From: Cellulomonadaceae bacterium
Lineage (GTDB): Bacteria; Actinomycetota; Actinomycetes; Actinomycetales; Cellulomonadaceae
Length of the DNA stretch: 7,864 nt
Assembly: GCA_031283115.1 (NCBI GenBank)
Contig: JAITCK010000233.1
Location: forward strand, 1 to 7,864
Direction of reading: 5' to 3'
Numbering within the stretch: the stretch's first letter is position 1; every line of letters begins with the position of its first letter. The notes below the pieces were generated by a model. That model made no database searches and was not told the origin of the DNA. It worked only from the letters and a program-made list of their open reading frames with translations. The position numbers and the translations under genes were made by a program. This document shows, piece by piece, positions 1 through 6,522 of this stretch.

Positions 1-762
1 CGTTGGCTCAGCCAGCCAGATGACCCGGTCACCCCGGAGATTTTGGCTGTTCCCAGCCTTTCTACCTCCGACACTGCCGCCATGCCCGCCCTGGCTGCTG
101 GGTCACGGGCAGCCTCCCGTCAGTCTTCACGGGACACGGGCGCTTCGGGTGCCCGCCGCACGGTGACGACGGCTGACGGCCAGTCCCACCAGATTACTTC
201 GGTTCCTACCCACCAGCCTGCGGCAGCGTCTAGCCTGGTTGATGACCTCACCCGCCGTCGGGGCCGCAGGCCGGGAACGTCTACCCGTACCACAGGCAGC
301 CGGGCGGGGCAGTCCAACCATCCTGCCCGCAGGTCTGCTGCGGCCCGCGGCACCGCTGCACCTCCGTCTCCCGCCGACTCAATGCCGCCTGAACTTGTCA
401 CGCCCACCCTCCATGAGGCCAGCGTGCATGACAGCCCTGACGAGTCTGTGCAGGTCTCACGCGAACCGGTGGCCGGTGTGGTTGATATGGGCCGATGGAA
501 CCCGCGCAGGTCACGGCCTGCCTCATCGGGTAAACATGCTGGAGATGAGGGGGCGGCAGGCCACACTGGATCGTCTGGCGCTTCGCGCGGCCCTGCCCAG
601 GATGACGCCCTGCTGCCTCCCTTGGAACCTGCTGCCGTTACTGGCGCTGTCACTGGCACGTTGACGGCTGCTCGCGGCGGACGTAAGGCCAGTCGCAAGC
701 AGGTTCCTAGTTGGGATGAGATCGTTTTTGGCGCCCGCACCGAGCCCGACCCGGTGGCCTAA
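1..762 (+). CDS. sepH: Septation protein SepH, C-terminal part (5' end outside window)
   Basis: The reading frame is open from the first base, so the gene starts upstream; the TTG at 43 is not its start. The 253 visible residues begin RWLSQ, which resembles the end of the DUF3071 domain. About 200 residues of low-complexity linker rich in Ala, Ser, Arg, Pro and Thr follow. The protein ends in a basic stretch (GGRKASRK) and then VPSWDEIVFG (codons 703-732), the conserved C-terminal motif of actinobacterial SepH. SepH is known to bind FtsZ and promote its assembly at the septum; its N-terminal half carries the DUF3071/helix-turn-helix part, which is not visible here. The gene is convergent with thymidine kinase. 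The linker contains a short duplicated VTGAVTG segment. The identification rests mainly on the terminal motif and the linker architecture; an unrelated disordered protein is unlikely given that motif. Confidence 0.85.
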   Translation, partial: RWLSQPDDPVTPEILAVPSLSTSDTAAMPALAAGSRAASRQSSRDTGASGARRTVTTADGQSHQITSVPTHQPAAASSLVDDLTRRRGRRPGTSTRTTGSRAGQSNHPARRSAAARGTAAPPSPADSMPPELVTPTLHEASVHDSPDESVQVSREPVAGVVDMGRWNPRRSRPASSGKHAGDEGAAGHTGSSGASRGPAQDDALLPPLEPAAVTGAVTGTLTAARGGRKASRKQVPSWDEIVFGARTEPDPVA

Positions 763-773
763 GCCTGTCCCCT

Positions 774-803
774 TTTTACCCCTGCCGGTTTTACCCTGCC
801 CGG
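774..803. repeat. Imperfect 15-bp tandem repeat
   Basis: Two adjacent 15-bp units, TTTTACCCCTGCCGG (774-788) and TTTTACCCTGCCCGG (789-803), differ only in the placement of one C: it is lost from the first C-run and gained in the second. They lie in the gap between convergent genes. They may be a replication-slippage product or a binding site; the sequence alone cannot tell. Confidence 0.6.
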
Positions 804-817
804 CCTTGTCGGCGGGC
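798..817. other. Small bulged hairpin, possible weak terminator
   Basis: GCCCGGCC (798-805) can pair with GGCGGGC (811-817) around the loop TTGTC, giving seven G-C pairs with one bulged G. No T-run follows on the + strand. On the - strand the sequence after the stem has only short A-rich stretches and no U-run in the RNA. It could help end either converging transcript, but it does not meet the criteria for an intrinsic terminator. Confidence 0.25.
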
Positions 818-833
818 TACCTGCGTGGCCAGG

Positions 834-1445
834 CTACGTGGCTGGCTTCAGTTGCCGGGCCATGTGGTGTCTGCGGCAGAGCACGTCGTAACTGGTATGG
901 GCGCCGTCACGGTCGCCGACCACTACCTGCTGGCCGTCAACGCTCATGGTGCCGTCCACGATGCGGGCGTTGTGGGTGGCCACTTGGCCACACCAGCACA
1001 GGGTCGACACTGGGAGTCTTTCAATCCGGTCGGCTAGTTCAACCAGGCGGGATGAGCCGGGAAAGAGGCGGGTGCGGAAGTCGGTGAGTATCCCGAAGGC
1101 GAACACGTCTATCCCCCGCGAGTCAACAAGCACAGCCAACTGGTCCACCTGGTCTGGAGTGTAAAACTGAGCTTCATCGCAGACCAGGTAGTCGATACGG
1201 GCTTCCCCGCCGCTGTCACCGTTGCTGTGGGCGTCCACGAGGGCGCAAAAGTCGGTGCTGTCGTCAGTTTCGATGGCGTCTGCTTCCAGGCCCAGCCGGG
1301 ACGATATGCGTGAGGCTCCAGCCCTATCGTTTCGGGTGATGACCAGGCCTACCCGTCCACGCACGGCATGGTTGTAGTTGGTTTGTAGGGCCAGGGTCGA
1401 TTTGCCGGAATCCATCGTCCCCGTGAAGAAGACAAGTTGACTCAT
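834..1445 (-). CDS. tdk: Thymidine kinase, type II (TK1-like)
   Basis: This enzyme phosphorylates thymidine with ATP to give dTMP in the cytoplasmic pyrimidine salvage pathway. The 203-residue product has the usual family length. It opens with a P-loop, GTMDSGKST (residues 9-17). DEAQF at 90-94 holds the Walker B-type aspartate and the catalytic glutamate (E91). GILTDFRTRLFPGS (118-131) matches the segment GLxTDFRxxxFxGS that leads into the thymidine-binding lasso. The structural zinc site is represented by C150-W-C152 and C190-R-R-H193; the first pair is spaced CxC instead of the CxxC of the E. coli enzyme. The ATG at 1443-1445 puts the P-loop at its normal distance from the N-terminus; no strong Shine-Dalgarno sequence precedes it (only GAG a few bases upstream). 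It is the last gene of the four-gene minus-strand cluster, 57 bp behind the phosphodiesterase gene. Confidence 0.96.
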   Translation of the reverse strand: MSQLVFFTGTMDSGKSTLALQTNYNHAVRGRVGLVITRNDRAGASRISSRLGLEADAIETDDSTDFCALVDAHSNGDSGGEARIDYLVCDEAQFYTPDQVDQLAVLVDSRGIDVFAFGILTDFRTRLFPGSSRLVELADRIERLPVSTLCWCGQVATHNARIVDGTMSVDGQQVVVGDRDGAHTSYDVLCRRHHMARQLKPAT

Positions 1446-1502
1446 GGCTCGATTCTGTCAGTTCGCTGCCCGTGCCACCTGCATCCCCGCCTGCCTGTCG
1501 TT
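1446..1502. other. 57-bp gap between phosphodiesterase and thymidine kinase genes
   Basis: This is the widest gap inside the minus-strand cluster. I see no hairpin with a T-run and no clear -35/-10 pair reading toward thymidine kinase, so read-through from upstream is the simplest model. A weak internal promoter cannot be excluded. Confidence 0.4.
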
Positions 1503-2840
1503 TTACGTTCCGCTGACGGCGGTTATGAGGGGGATGGTCATTTCCAGTTCCGTCATGGATCCGTGCACGCCCTTCAAGGCGATGCTGGCGGGGGTTTGGG
1601 TGCGTGAATCGACGATGGTCACTTGCCTGGTGGGGGCGATCAGCAGGTCGCCTATCCAGGGGCGGATGCGGTCAGGAACAGTGACACTGGTTGGCCCCAA
1701 CCAGCCAGCAGCAATGGCCTGGTCTCGGGTGGCGACAATAGCCCGGTCACCGAGGGTGACACGCCAGCGCGCCGCTAAAGTGTCTGGGTTTACGCCGTCG
1801 CTGGCGTAGACGTGGACGGCGCGGGCCTCCCCTGCCACTAGGGCTACGTCACGGGCCAGGTCGGGTTCGTTGGCAACGTCAATGCGCTGGGAGGGGTCGG
1901 CCTGGACTTGGCCGTGGTCAGCCGTCATGATGACAAGCGTTCCGGCAGGTAGAGACCGGGTCAGCCGGGCTAGTTCTCCGTCGAAGGCTTCCAGGGCGGC
2001 CACCCATTGCGGGGAATACCAGCCGTGGGCGTGGGCGGCCTTGTCGGCGTCGGCGGTGTAAAGGTAGGTCAGTGACTTGCCTCCCCTGGCTGCCCGTACA
2101 CAACGGACTGTGGCATCTACTTGGGCGGTCAAGGAGTCGGCGCCCACATGGCCGCCGCCACGCAGGGCGGCCAGGGTCATACCGGAGGCCGCGAACCGGC
2201 TTTTTCCTACCGTGGTGACGGTGACTCCTGCTGTTGTGGCCGTCTCAAAGCAGGTGGGTTCGCGTTGAAAGTCCAGCGGGTTGGCGGCAAAGGCGGGGGC
2301 GGTGCGGCCTGCCTTGTCGGCGGCGGCGTCTCGGGGGTCGGCCTGTTGGGCCCACTGGACGAGGTTGACTAGGCTGCCGGTGTTGGGGTTGCCCACCGTG
2401 TAGCCCAGCATCCCCGTGAGGCCGGGGGCGGTGCCAGTGCCGAAAACGGCCAGCGCAGCCGCTGTTGTTGCTGGGAAGCAGGTACGCAGTTGGCGGGTTT
2501 CCGTCAGGTGAGCCCGCATGAAGGGGGCGTGGCCTGCCCGTTCCACGAGGTTTCCGTAGCCCAAGCCGTCGCAGATCACCACCACCACGTGGTCGGCGGC
2601 GGGCAGGCCAAAGCCTTGGGTGCAATCCACACTGCGCAGGCCCGTGGCTGTGGTCAGGTCGACGTCTAGGGCGCCGACAGCGGCGGGCAGAACGGCGGCT
2701 AGAGAGTCTGGGCCGTAGGCCGGAGCCAGCATGTCAGCAGCCAACATGTCGATGGTCAACGTCTCGGTGGGCAGGCCGTCATCGACCGACGCCTCGGGTT
2801 CAGGCGGCATCCCGTTGGCTGGCGCCCCCGTGTCAAGCAT
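1503..2840 (-). CDS. Alkaline phosphatase superfamily protein (type I phosphodiesterase/nucleotide pyrophosphatase family)
   Basis: The family consists of two-metal hydrolases that cleave phosphodiester or phosphomonoester bonds; the substrate here is unknown. The expected metal and nucleophile motifs appear in order in the 445 residues: ICDGLG (D91); CFPATTAA with the candidate nucleophile threonine at 125 or 126; YTADADKAAHAHG with D266, H270 and perhaps H272; TADHG with D308 and H309; and GVHGSMT with H426 near the C-terminus. No signal peptide or membrane segment is evident, so a cytoplasmic enzyme is likely. The ATG at 2838-2840 lies 2 bp after the stop codon of the DUF5998 gene, which suggests translational coupling. 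The roughly 40 residues before AYGPDSLAAVLP (41-52) are acidic, and internal methionines at 11, 32 and 37 are alternative starts. Family assignment is firm; nucleotide pyrophosphatase activity is only a family-level guess. Confidence 0.9.
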   Translation of the reverse strand: MLDTGAPANGMPPEPEASVDDGLPTETLTIDMLAADMLAPAYGPDSLAAVLPAAVGALDVDLTTATGLRSVDCTQGFGLPAADHVVVVICDGLGYGNLVERAGHAPFMRAHLTETRQLRTCFPATTAAALAVFGTGTAPGLTGMLGYTVGNPNTGSLVNLVQWAQQADPRDAAADKAGRTAPAFAANPLDFQREPTCFETATTAGVTVTTVGKSRFAASGMTLAALRGGGHVGADSLTAQVDATVRCVRAARGGKSLTYLYTADADKAAHAHGWYSPQWVAALEAFDGELARLTRSLPAGTLVIMTADHGQVQADPSQRIDVANEPDLARDVALVAGEARAVHVYASDGVNPDTLAARWRVTLGDRAIVATRDQAIAAGWLGPTSVTVPDRIRPWIGDLLIAPTRQVTIVDSRTQTPASIALKGVHGSMTELEMTIPLITAVSGT

Positions 2841-2842
2841 CT

Positions 2843-3460
2843 CTAGGCCTGGTTGGGGGCTGCCGGTGCAGCGTAGGGGGACGTGGCAGTGGAGAGTTTG
2901 CGGGCGAAAGCGACGGCCCGCTGGAGGGCTTGGGGGCCTTCAGCGGCGCCGGACACGCGCACCACAATGTCATCGGGCAGCAGTTGGCCCGTGTAGCCGT
3001 GGTCGCCTTCGCAGTCAGGGTTGCCGCAGAAGCCGGGTTCCAGGTCGATGCGGGAACTGGCCCCCCAGCCGATAGCCAGGTTGAGTTCTTGGGCTGCCGC
3101 GCTCTTCCCGCTGACGTATTCGGCGGGGCGGGCTACCAGGTGGGTGAGGGTCACTGACCGCACTTCGCGCAGGGGCACAGATTCGGTGGTGGCTGCGGCT
3201 GATGGGGGCATGTCGTCGTCGCCTTCGTGGTCGTCTACGTGGGCGGCCACTAGGCGGCTGGGGGTGAGAACGAGCACGGTGAGGTGGCGGCGCAGTTCGG
3301 CGTCGAAGGTGGTTTCGGGTTGAACCAGGTAGTCCACCACGGTTTCTCCGGCGATAGCCACGTCGAGAATGTCGGCGACGAGTCCCGGGAAGTATCCGGC
3401 ATGTTGGATTTCTGCCAGCAGGGCGGCAGGCAGCGGGAGGGTTGTCATGTCTGTGTGCAC
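2843..3460 (-). CDS. DUF5998 family protein, function unknown
   Basis: I recognise the 205-residue product as a member of the actinobacterial DUF5998 family from its overall pattern: LPAALLAEIQHAGYFPGLVA (residues 10-29), PETTFDAELRRHLTVLVLTP (48-67), TESVPLREVRSVTL (92-105), GWGASSRIDLEPGFCGNPDC (131-150) and HGYTG (154-158). The middle strands resemble a PH-like beta-rich fold (inference only). C145, C150 and H154 form a compact Cys-x4-Cys-x3-His cluster that could bind a metal. There is no signal peptide or transmembrane helix. A 15-residue Ala/Pro-rich tail ends the protein. The GTG start at 3458-3460 gives the full frame; an ATG four codons later (3446-3448) is an equally possible start, and neither has a strong Shine-Dalgarno sequence at ideal spacing. 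The gene lies 38 bp behind the Pat-like gene and 2 bp ahead of the phosphodiesterase gene. No biochemical role can be stated. Confidence 0.85.
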   Translation of the reverse strand: MHTDMTTLPLPAALLAEIQHAGYFPGLVADILDVAIAGETVVDYLVQPETTFDAELRRHLTVLVLTPSRLVAAHVDDHEGDDDMPPSAAATTESVPLREVRSVTLTHLVARPAEYVSGKSAAAQELNLAIGWGASSRIDLEPGFCGNPDCEGDHGYTGQLLPDDIVVRVSGAAEGPQALQRAVAFARKLSTATSPYAAPAAPNQA

Positions 3461-3498
3461 TGGCCCATCATTCCACGCAGTCGCAGGGATGGTGTCTG

Positions 3499-6480
3499 TC
3501 AGGCCGGGAGTACCCGGCGTAGGGGGTCGCGGCGTTCCACGGCGGGTCGTAGCCGCATCCGCGCCCCCAGGATGGACAGGCCTTGCGGGGATACCAGTAC
3601 GGGATACAACTCTAGGGAGGCCACTTCGGGAACGTCATCGGCCAGGCAGGCTACGCGGGCGACCAGGTCTTCGAGGGCGGCGACATCGCAGGTTGGTGCC
3701 CCCTGGTAGCCGAAGAGGCGGGGGGCGGCGCGCACGGTGCGGATGAGGTCGTGGATGTCCACGTCGGTGAGGGGGGCGATGGCGTAGGCGACGTCTCCAA
3801 GCAGTTCGACGGCGTCTCCGGCGATTCCAAAGGAGACAACAGGCCCGAAGAGGGGGTCTTCGATGGATCGCACTACGCAGGGCACACCTTGAGGGGCCAT
3901 GGCTTGGACTTCGAAACCGGGCCTGATTCCGGCGTCTTCGGCCACTGCGGTCATGCGGTGGACGGCGTCGGCGAGTTCGTCGGCGTCGTCAATGTCGGTG
4001 CGCACTCCCCCTAGTTCCAGGCGGTGGCGTAGGGCCCGGTAACTGGATTTGAGCACTACGGGCCAGCCCAGTTCTTCAGCGGCGTCAAGGGCCTGGTCGA
4101 CGGTGGTGACGTGGCGGGTGGGCCAGGGTTTGAGGCCGTAGCAGCCCAGCAGGGTGGCGGTCACGCCGTCATCGAGTACCAGGGCGCCTTGGGTGTCGGC
4201 GCTGATGATGCCGGGTTGCGGCTTGCCTGACAGGAGGTTGGCCACGATGCGGCGGGCTTGGACGCGGTCGATGCCGTGGGGGCGGCTGTAGGCGCCGTGG
4301 TTGCGGCCACGCCAGGTCACATAGTTGATGACGTGGCCTAATGCAGACACGGCGTCTTCGGGGGTGGAGAAGGCTGGCACGTGAACCAGGTTGCCGTCGG
4401 GGTCGGGGGCGGCCAGTTCGACGGGCAGGCCGTGCAGGCCGACGGAGGCCACCACGGTGGTGCGACCAGTGCGGGCTGCCGCCTGGGCGACAGTGCTGGT
4501 GACGATGTCAGAGTTGGGGGTGATCACGGGGACGTCGGCGACGATAACGGCGTCGCAAGCGTCGGGGGCGTAGAGGGCGCCTACGGCCCGTTCCACGTCG
4601 GCGCGGCGGCGTTCTACGGCCAGGTAGGCGCTGGCTGAGGCGACTTCGAGGCCAGCAGCCTTGCAGGCTTCGGTGATAAGGGCGACCAGGGCTGCCGACG
4701 AGGCGAGGATGCCCACCCGCCGCCCGGTGGGTAGGGGCTGGGAGGCGAAGAGTTGACCAACGTCAAGCAGTTCGTGGGTGTTGTGGACGCGCAGCACTCC
4801 GGCCTGGCGTAACACTTCATCGAGGGTGGCTCGGGTGACTTGGGTGGCCCGCAGCATTTGGCCGGGTATGTCGATGATCTCGGATTGTCCGGCCACCACG
4901 GCGATAACAGGTTTTTTTGCCGAGAGGCGGCGGGCCACGCGGATGAACTTGCGCGGATTGCTGATGGCCTCCATGTAGAGGCAGACCACGGTGGTGTCGT
5001 CGTCGGCCAGCCAGTATTGCATGAGGTCGGTGCCGGACACGTCTGCCCGGTATCCCGTCGAGATGGCTACTGACGGGTAGAGCCTGCGCCGGGCCATCGT
5101 CGATGCGGTGATGACGGCGCTGGCTGACGAGTGGCAGAAGAGGCCCAGGTGGCCTACCTGGGAGGGAATCTGTTGGGACAGGGAGGCCCGCACCCGGTTG
5201 CCGGGGGTGGTGGTGACTAGGCCGAAGGATGACGGGCCGATGAGCCTCATTCCGTGTACGTGGGCGGTGCGGACTAGTTCGCGTTGCAGGGCGGCCCCGT
5301 CTGCGCCTGCTTCGGCGAAACCTTCGGTGAGCACGATGACGCCGCGGGCTCCCGTGTTGGCGGCGCGGCGCAGGGCTTCGATGCTCCATGAGGCTTCGCA
5401 GGCAAGCATGATGAGGTCGACCTGTGGCAGGTTGTCCCAGCCTGTCACGTGGTGAATGTGTGGTGATTCGGGGATGAGGGCTTCCCCTCCCGGCCAGGCG
5501 GGGGCGTCGATCACGTAAAGTTCGGTGTCGCCTGGGTCGCTGGCCTGGGATTCCATGACGCGGCGGGCTAACTGGACGGACTGCCATCGGGCTGCCCTGT
5601 CTACCGTGTAGCCGACTACGTAGGAGTAGGAGTCGGGGGCGGCGTACATGTCGGCGGGGCCGGGGCCAATGAGCAGCACTTTTCGGGCTGACAGCAGGGC
5701 TTGCATGGATCGGGCTTCGGCCCGGTGTTCGCGGTCGGCCATGACGGCCCGGGATTTTTCGGTGGGGTCAAGGTCGAGGGAGACGGCGACGATGCCGTCT
5801 TCTAACTCTTGGAGCATGTCGAATCCGGCTTCGCGGAAGACCGCGAGCATGGCGGCGTTTTCTGGTAGGACGTCGGCGGCAAACCGTTGGATGGCCCGTT
5901 CCCGGGCGGCAGACATGAGGTGTTCCAGCAGCACCGACCCTAAGCCTTTGCCTTGCAGGGCGTCGGACACGGAGAAGGCGACGTTACCTGCACCGTTTTC
6001 TTCTTGGACGTCGTATCGGGCCACGCCGATGATGTCGTCGGTGCCGGGCGGCAGGTCGGGGTCGGTGCTGGGGCGCACGGCGACGAGGGCCACCCGGTTG
6101 ACGTGGTCGACGTCGGTGAGCATCCGTAGTTCGCGGGCGGACAGGGATTTGACGGGGGCAAAAAATCGGAAGTAGCGGGACTGTTCGCTTTGGGATTCGT
6201 GGAACCGTCTCAACCCGTCGGCATCGTCGGGCCTGATGGGGCGCACGTGGGCGGGCATCCCGTCGCGCAGCACAATGTCGGCTTCCCACTGGTGCGGGTA
6301 GGGGGCGGCGCCTTGCCCGGTGGCCGCTACGGCTGAGGGGGTGTCCGCTGAGGGGGTGTCGGCTGTAGCAGACGAGGCCGCGGAGGGGTCGGTGGCGGCC
6401 CCGTCGGGCGTGGACTCGGCGGGCTGGGGGGTGACAGGCGGGGCGAAGATCGCCTCGTCGTCTTGGAGTTCACCGGCCAC
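3499..6480 (-). CDS. GNAT lysine acetyltransferase fused to acyl-CoA synthetase (NDP-forming)-like domains, Pat type
   Basis: This 993-residue protein has an Ala/Ser/Pro-rich head (1-60) and then a GNAT domain (about 65-235) with the acetyl-CoA loop QGKGLG (176-181) and VLPENAAMLAVFREAGF (204-220). An ADP-forming acyl-CoA synthetase-like half follows: CoA-binding Rossmann region (about 256-360), succinyl-CoA ligase-like regions (about 440-715) and a C-terminal ATP-grasp region (about 735-975, with VVLKSS around K811). The same parts occur in bacterial Pat enzymes, which acetylate and so inactivate enzymes such as acetyl-CoA synthetase. GNAT-first order is known from the actinomycete PatA of Streptomyces lividans; Salmonella Pat has the opposite order. 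The usual synthetase motif SHTGA with its phosphorylated histidine is replaced near 538-556 by PGQMLRATQVTRATLDEVL, so the synthetase half is probably regulatory. The start is a GTG with AGGA only 3 bases upstream. The gene is divergent from parC and first in the minus-strand cluster. Confidence 0.9.
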   Translation of the reverse strand: MAGELQDDEAIFAPPVTPQPAESTPDGAATDPSAASSATADTPSADTPSAVAATGQGAAPYPHQWEADIVLRDGMPAHVRPIRPDDADGLRRFHESQSEQSRYFRFFAPVKSLSARELRMLTDVDHVNRVALVAVRPSTDPDLPPGTDDIIGVARYDVQEENGAGNVAFSVSDALQGKGLGSVLLEHLMSAARERAIQRFAADVLPENAAMLAVFREAGFDMLQELEDGIVAVSLDLDPTEKSRAVMADREHRAEARSMQALLSARKVLLIGPGPADMYAAPDSYSYVVGYTVDRAARWQSVQLARRVMESQASDPGDTELYVIDAPAWPGGEALIPESPHIHHVTGWDNLPQVDLIMLACEASWSIEALRRAANTGARGVIVLTEGFAEAGADGAALQRELVRTAHVHGMRLIGPSSFGLVTTTPGNRVRASLSQQIPSQVGHLGLFCHSSASAVITASTMARRRLYPSVAISTGYRADVSGTDLMQYWLADDDTTVVCLYMEAISNPRKFIRVARRLSAKKPVIAVVAGQSEIIDIPGQMLRATQVTRATLDEVLRQAGVLRVHNTHELLDVGQLFASQPLPTGRRVGILASSAALVALITEACKAAGLEVASASAYLAVERRRADVERAVGALYAPDACDAVIVADVPVITPNSDIVTSTVAQAAARTGRTTVVASVGLHGLPVELAAPDPDGNLVHVPAFSTPEDAVSALGHVINYVTWRGRNHGAYSRPHGIDRVQARRIVANLLSGKPQPGIISADTQGALVLDDGVTATLLGCYGLKPWPTRHVTTVDQALDAAEELGWPVVLKSSYRALRHRLELGGVRTDIDDADELADAVHRMTAVAEDAGIRPGFEVQAMAPQGVPCVVRSIEDPLFGPVVSFGIAGDAVELLGDVAYAIAPLTDVDIHDLIRTVRAAPRLFGYQGAPTCDVAALEDLVARVACLADDVPEVASLELYPVLVSPQGLSILGARMRLRPAVERRDPLRRVLPA
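6332..6361. repeat. 15-bp tandem repeat in the N-terminal linker of the Pat-like gene
   Basis: Two adjacent copies, GCTGAGGGGGTGTCC (6332-6346) and GCTGAGGGGGTGTCG (6347-6361), differ at one base. Read on the minus strand they encode DTPSADTPSA (residues 41-50), an in-frame duplication in the disordered head of the protein. Copy number could vary between strains without breaking the frame. Confidence 0.85.
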
Positions 6481-6492
6481 GGTTCCTAGAGT
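6463..6492 (+). promoter_or_regulatory. Candidate sigma-70-type promoter for parC
   Basis: TTGGAG (6463-6468) and TAGAGT (6487-6492) are separated by 18 bases, giving a plausible -35/-10 pair whose transcript would start near 6499, upstream of the parC start codon. The -35 element lies inside the first codons of the divergent Pat-like gene. Only partial matches to TTGACA and TATAAT are present. On the opposite strand GATACT (6490-6495) is a weak -10 candidate for the Pat-like gene without a good -35; if it is used, the leader would be only a few bases long. Confidence 0.3.
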
Positions 6493-6510
6493 ATCGGGGA
6501 AGGTGGGACT

Positions 6511-6514
6511 AAGG
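6511..6514 (+). promoter_or_regulatory. Candidate ribosome binding site for parC
   Basis: AAGG sits 8 bases before the ATG at 6523 and supports that start. A competing reading uses GGGGAAGG (6496-6503), 10 bases before an in-frame GTG at 6514, which would add three residues. The frame is closed by a TAG at 6487-6489, so no longer start is possible. Confidence 0.4.
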
Positions 6515-6522
6515 TGCGGCGC

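Larger units (their letters stand above)
763..833. other. Convergent intergenic gap between sepH and thymidine kinase
   Basis: This 71-bp stretch separates two genes that run toward each other, so both transcripts must end in or beyond it. It holds a 5-T run at 773-777, an imperfect tandem repeat (774-803) and a small bulged hairpin (798-817). None of these forms a textbook intrinsic terminator with a strong stem followed directly by a T-run on either strand. Termination may be Rho-dependent, or transcripts may overlap; that is inference. Confidence 0.6.

Noticed and set aside
43..45. TTG codon as a start for the first gene
   Set aside because: The frame is open back to base 1 and the upstream residues RWLSQ fit the end of the SepH DUF3071 domain, so the codon is internal.
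120..740. 206-codon minus-strand open frame opposite sepH
   Set aside because: It is antisense to a frame ending in a recognisable SepH motif, has Arg/Pro/Ala-rich composition typical of out-of-frame high-GC DNA, and resembles no family I know.
754..777. Intrinsic terminator for sepH (GGC-CTAA-GCC stem followed by the T-run at 773-777)
   Set aside because: The stem has only three pairs, overlaps the stop codon and is separated from the T-run by about ten bases; it is too weak to call.
716..1087. 123-codon + strand open frame across the sepH/tdk junction
   Set aside because: It overlaps the SepH tail in another frame and is antisense to the zinc-site end of thymidine kinase; its Arg/Gly/Cys-rich product has no domain.
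1444..1809. 121-codon + strand open frame overlapping the thymidine kinase start and the phosphodiesterase 3' end
   Set aside because: It overlaps two well-supported minus-strand genes and resembles no family I know.
4817..5587. 256-codon minus-strand open frame within the Pat-like gene
   Set aside because: It lies in another frame of the same strand, and its Arg/His/Pro-rich product is typical of a frame-shifted shadow.
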